NCBI GenBank assembly: GCA_964490175.1
Contig: CAZBAI010000033.1
Span: forward strand, 1-14,230
Length of the DNA stretch: 14,230 bases
From: RGIG3077 sp964490175
GTDB lineage: Bacteria > Bacillota > Clostridia > Oscillospirales > Ruminococcaceae
Direction of reading: 5' to 3'
Shown: positions 13,777 through 14,230 of the stretch, in pieces
Layout of the letters: every line of letters starts with the position of its first letter
How positions within the stretch are numbered: position 1 is the stretch's first letter
The notes under the pieces: model-generated
Told to the model about the DNA's origin: nothing
Database searches by the model: none
What the model saw: the letters and a program-made list of their open reading frames with translations, nothing else
Made by a program: the position numbers and the translations under genes

Positions 13777-14230
13777 TCACGCATAACGTTTACGCATTCG
13801 GGAAAATTTACGTTGCCTAAGCGTACCGATATAAAAATCGTTTTGCAAAATACCGCTAATCGTAGGAATCGCCCATACGGGACTTGCCTTGATTTTGATT
13901 TCACCCTTGCTCTTGTTTTTCAAGGCTTCTGCCTCTTTGCGCTCCTTTTCTATCATACGAGGCGTGGGGATGTTTTTTCGGTCAGATAATTTGCGATTTT
14001 TTTGTAGCCCCAGCCTTTAATGTATAGGTCGAAGATTTCTCGGATTACAACCGCCGCCGATTCGTCTATTTCAAAAATCATTTCTTTGGTATTGATAAAA
14101 TAGTACCCGTAAGGTACAGCACAAATCCAATTACCGTCATTTTGTCGGCTTTCCACAACCCTTTTAACCTTTTTTGATGCATCGGTAACCGGCATTTCGT
14201 TAAGCAAAAAGCGTACCTGAATATTGTTCC
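13777..14230 (-). pseudogene. Broken serine recombinase (resolvase/integrase) remnant
   Basis: The minus strand encodes the middle Recombinase domain of a large serine recombinase; the N-terminal catalytic domain would lie beyond the window. In the first frame (14228-13953) it reads NEMPVTDASKKVKRV, AVPYGYYF, then IDESAAVVIREIFDLY and GWGYKKIANYL, the hallmark order of this domain. At the A6 run (plus-strand T6 at 13973-13978) the frame breaks. Shifting by one base restores NIPTPRMIEKERKEAEALK, SPVWAIPTISGILQNDFYIG and TLRQRKFSR down to about 13799. Similarity then stops and a stop codon follows at 13777-13779, so the zinc-ribbon and coiled C-terminal parts are missing. It is therefore damaged by at least one frameshift and a truncation. 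It marks a decayed mobile element next to spoVT. A base-call error in the A run could explain the frameshift but not the truncation. Confidence 0.8.

Noticed and set aside
13541..13780. Minus-strand open frame of 79 codons upstream of spoVT
   Set aside because: It overlaps the 5' end and predicted promoter of spoVT, has no ribosome site and no recognisable motif.
13730..13818. Tail peptide in the third frame ending SLAQIYGE as a separate gene
   Set aside because: It starts out of frame inside recombinase sequence, has no ribosome site and is too short to support.
13973..13978. Programmed frameshifting in the recombinase at the A6 run
   Set aside because: The run alone is not a convincing slippery signal, and the downstream part is truncated anyway, so decay or a base-call error is simpler.

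Overview
The window looks like chromosomal DNA of a low-to-mid GC, spore-forming, anaerobic Firmicute. The best guess is a Ruminococcus-like or Oscillospiraceae-type gut or rumen bacterium. The grounds are a SpoVT sporulation regulator, AAGGAGG-type ribosome binding sites, an A/T-rich codon style, and a giant secreted protein ending in a type I dockerin, the plug used by cellulosome- and amylosome-building clostridia. The genus is inference and cannot be fixed from the sequence alone.

Left part (1-1850, minus strand). The window opens inside the 5' end of a secreted protein gene with its own promoter. Next comes a two-gene unit reading leftward: ychF (ribosome-associated ATPase) and a 74-residue membrane protein, closed by a hairpin terminator near 364-406. 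Back-to-back promoters (1815-1843 minus, 1849-1877 plus) separate ychF from the plus-strand run.

Middle (1849-12290, plus strand). Four genes follow one consensus promoter with gaps of only 47, 29 and 21 bases and no visible terminator between them: an SGNH-hydrolase lipoprotein, the recG helicase, a PrsW-type intramembrane protease with an unassigned C-terminal domain, and a 1920-residue secreted subtilase. The subtilase carries pro-region domains, an S8 catalytic domain with an intact triad, a chitobiase-C-like domain, two separate BspA-type leucine-rich blocks, four tandem units of about 170-185 residues, and a C-terminal dockerin. Three of the four genes act in or outside the membrane, and recG is the housekeeping exception. 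A strong hairpin at 12247-12293 ends the run and can also serve the convergent hpt gene.

Right part (12319-14230, minus strand). hpt (hypoxanthine phosphoribosyltransferase) and spoVT each have their own promoter; that of spoVT resembles a forespore sigma-G/sigma-F promoter. Upstream of spoVT lies a broken serine-recombinase gene, frameshifted in an A6 run and cut off at its C-terminal side, the scar of a former mobile element.

No tRNA, rRNA, CRISPR array or riboswitch was recognised, and no gene-free stretch exceeds 300 bases. The most unusual content is the modular dockerin protease and its pairing with the PrsW-type membrane protease. I did not find a clear, self-contained new defence or mobile system.
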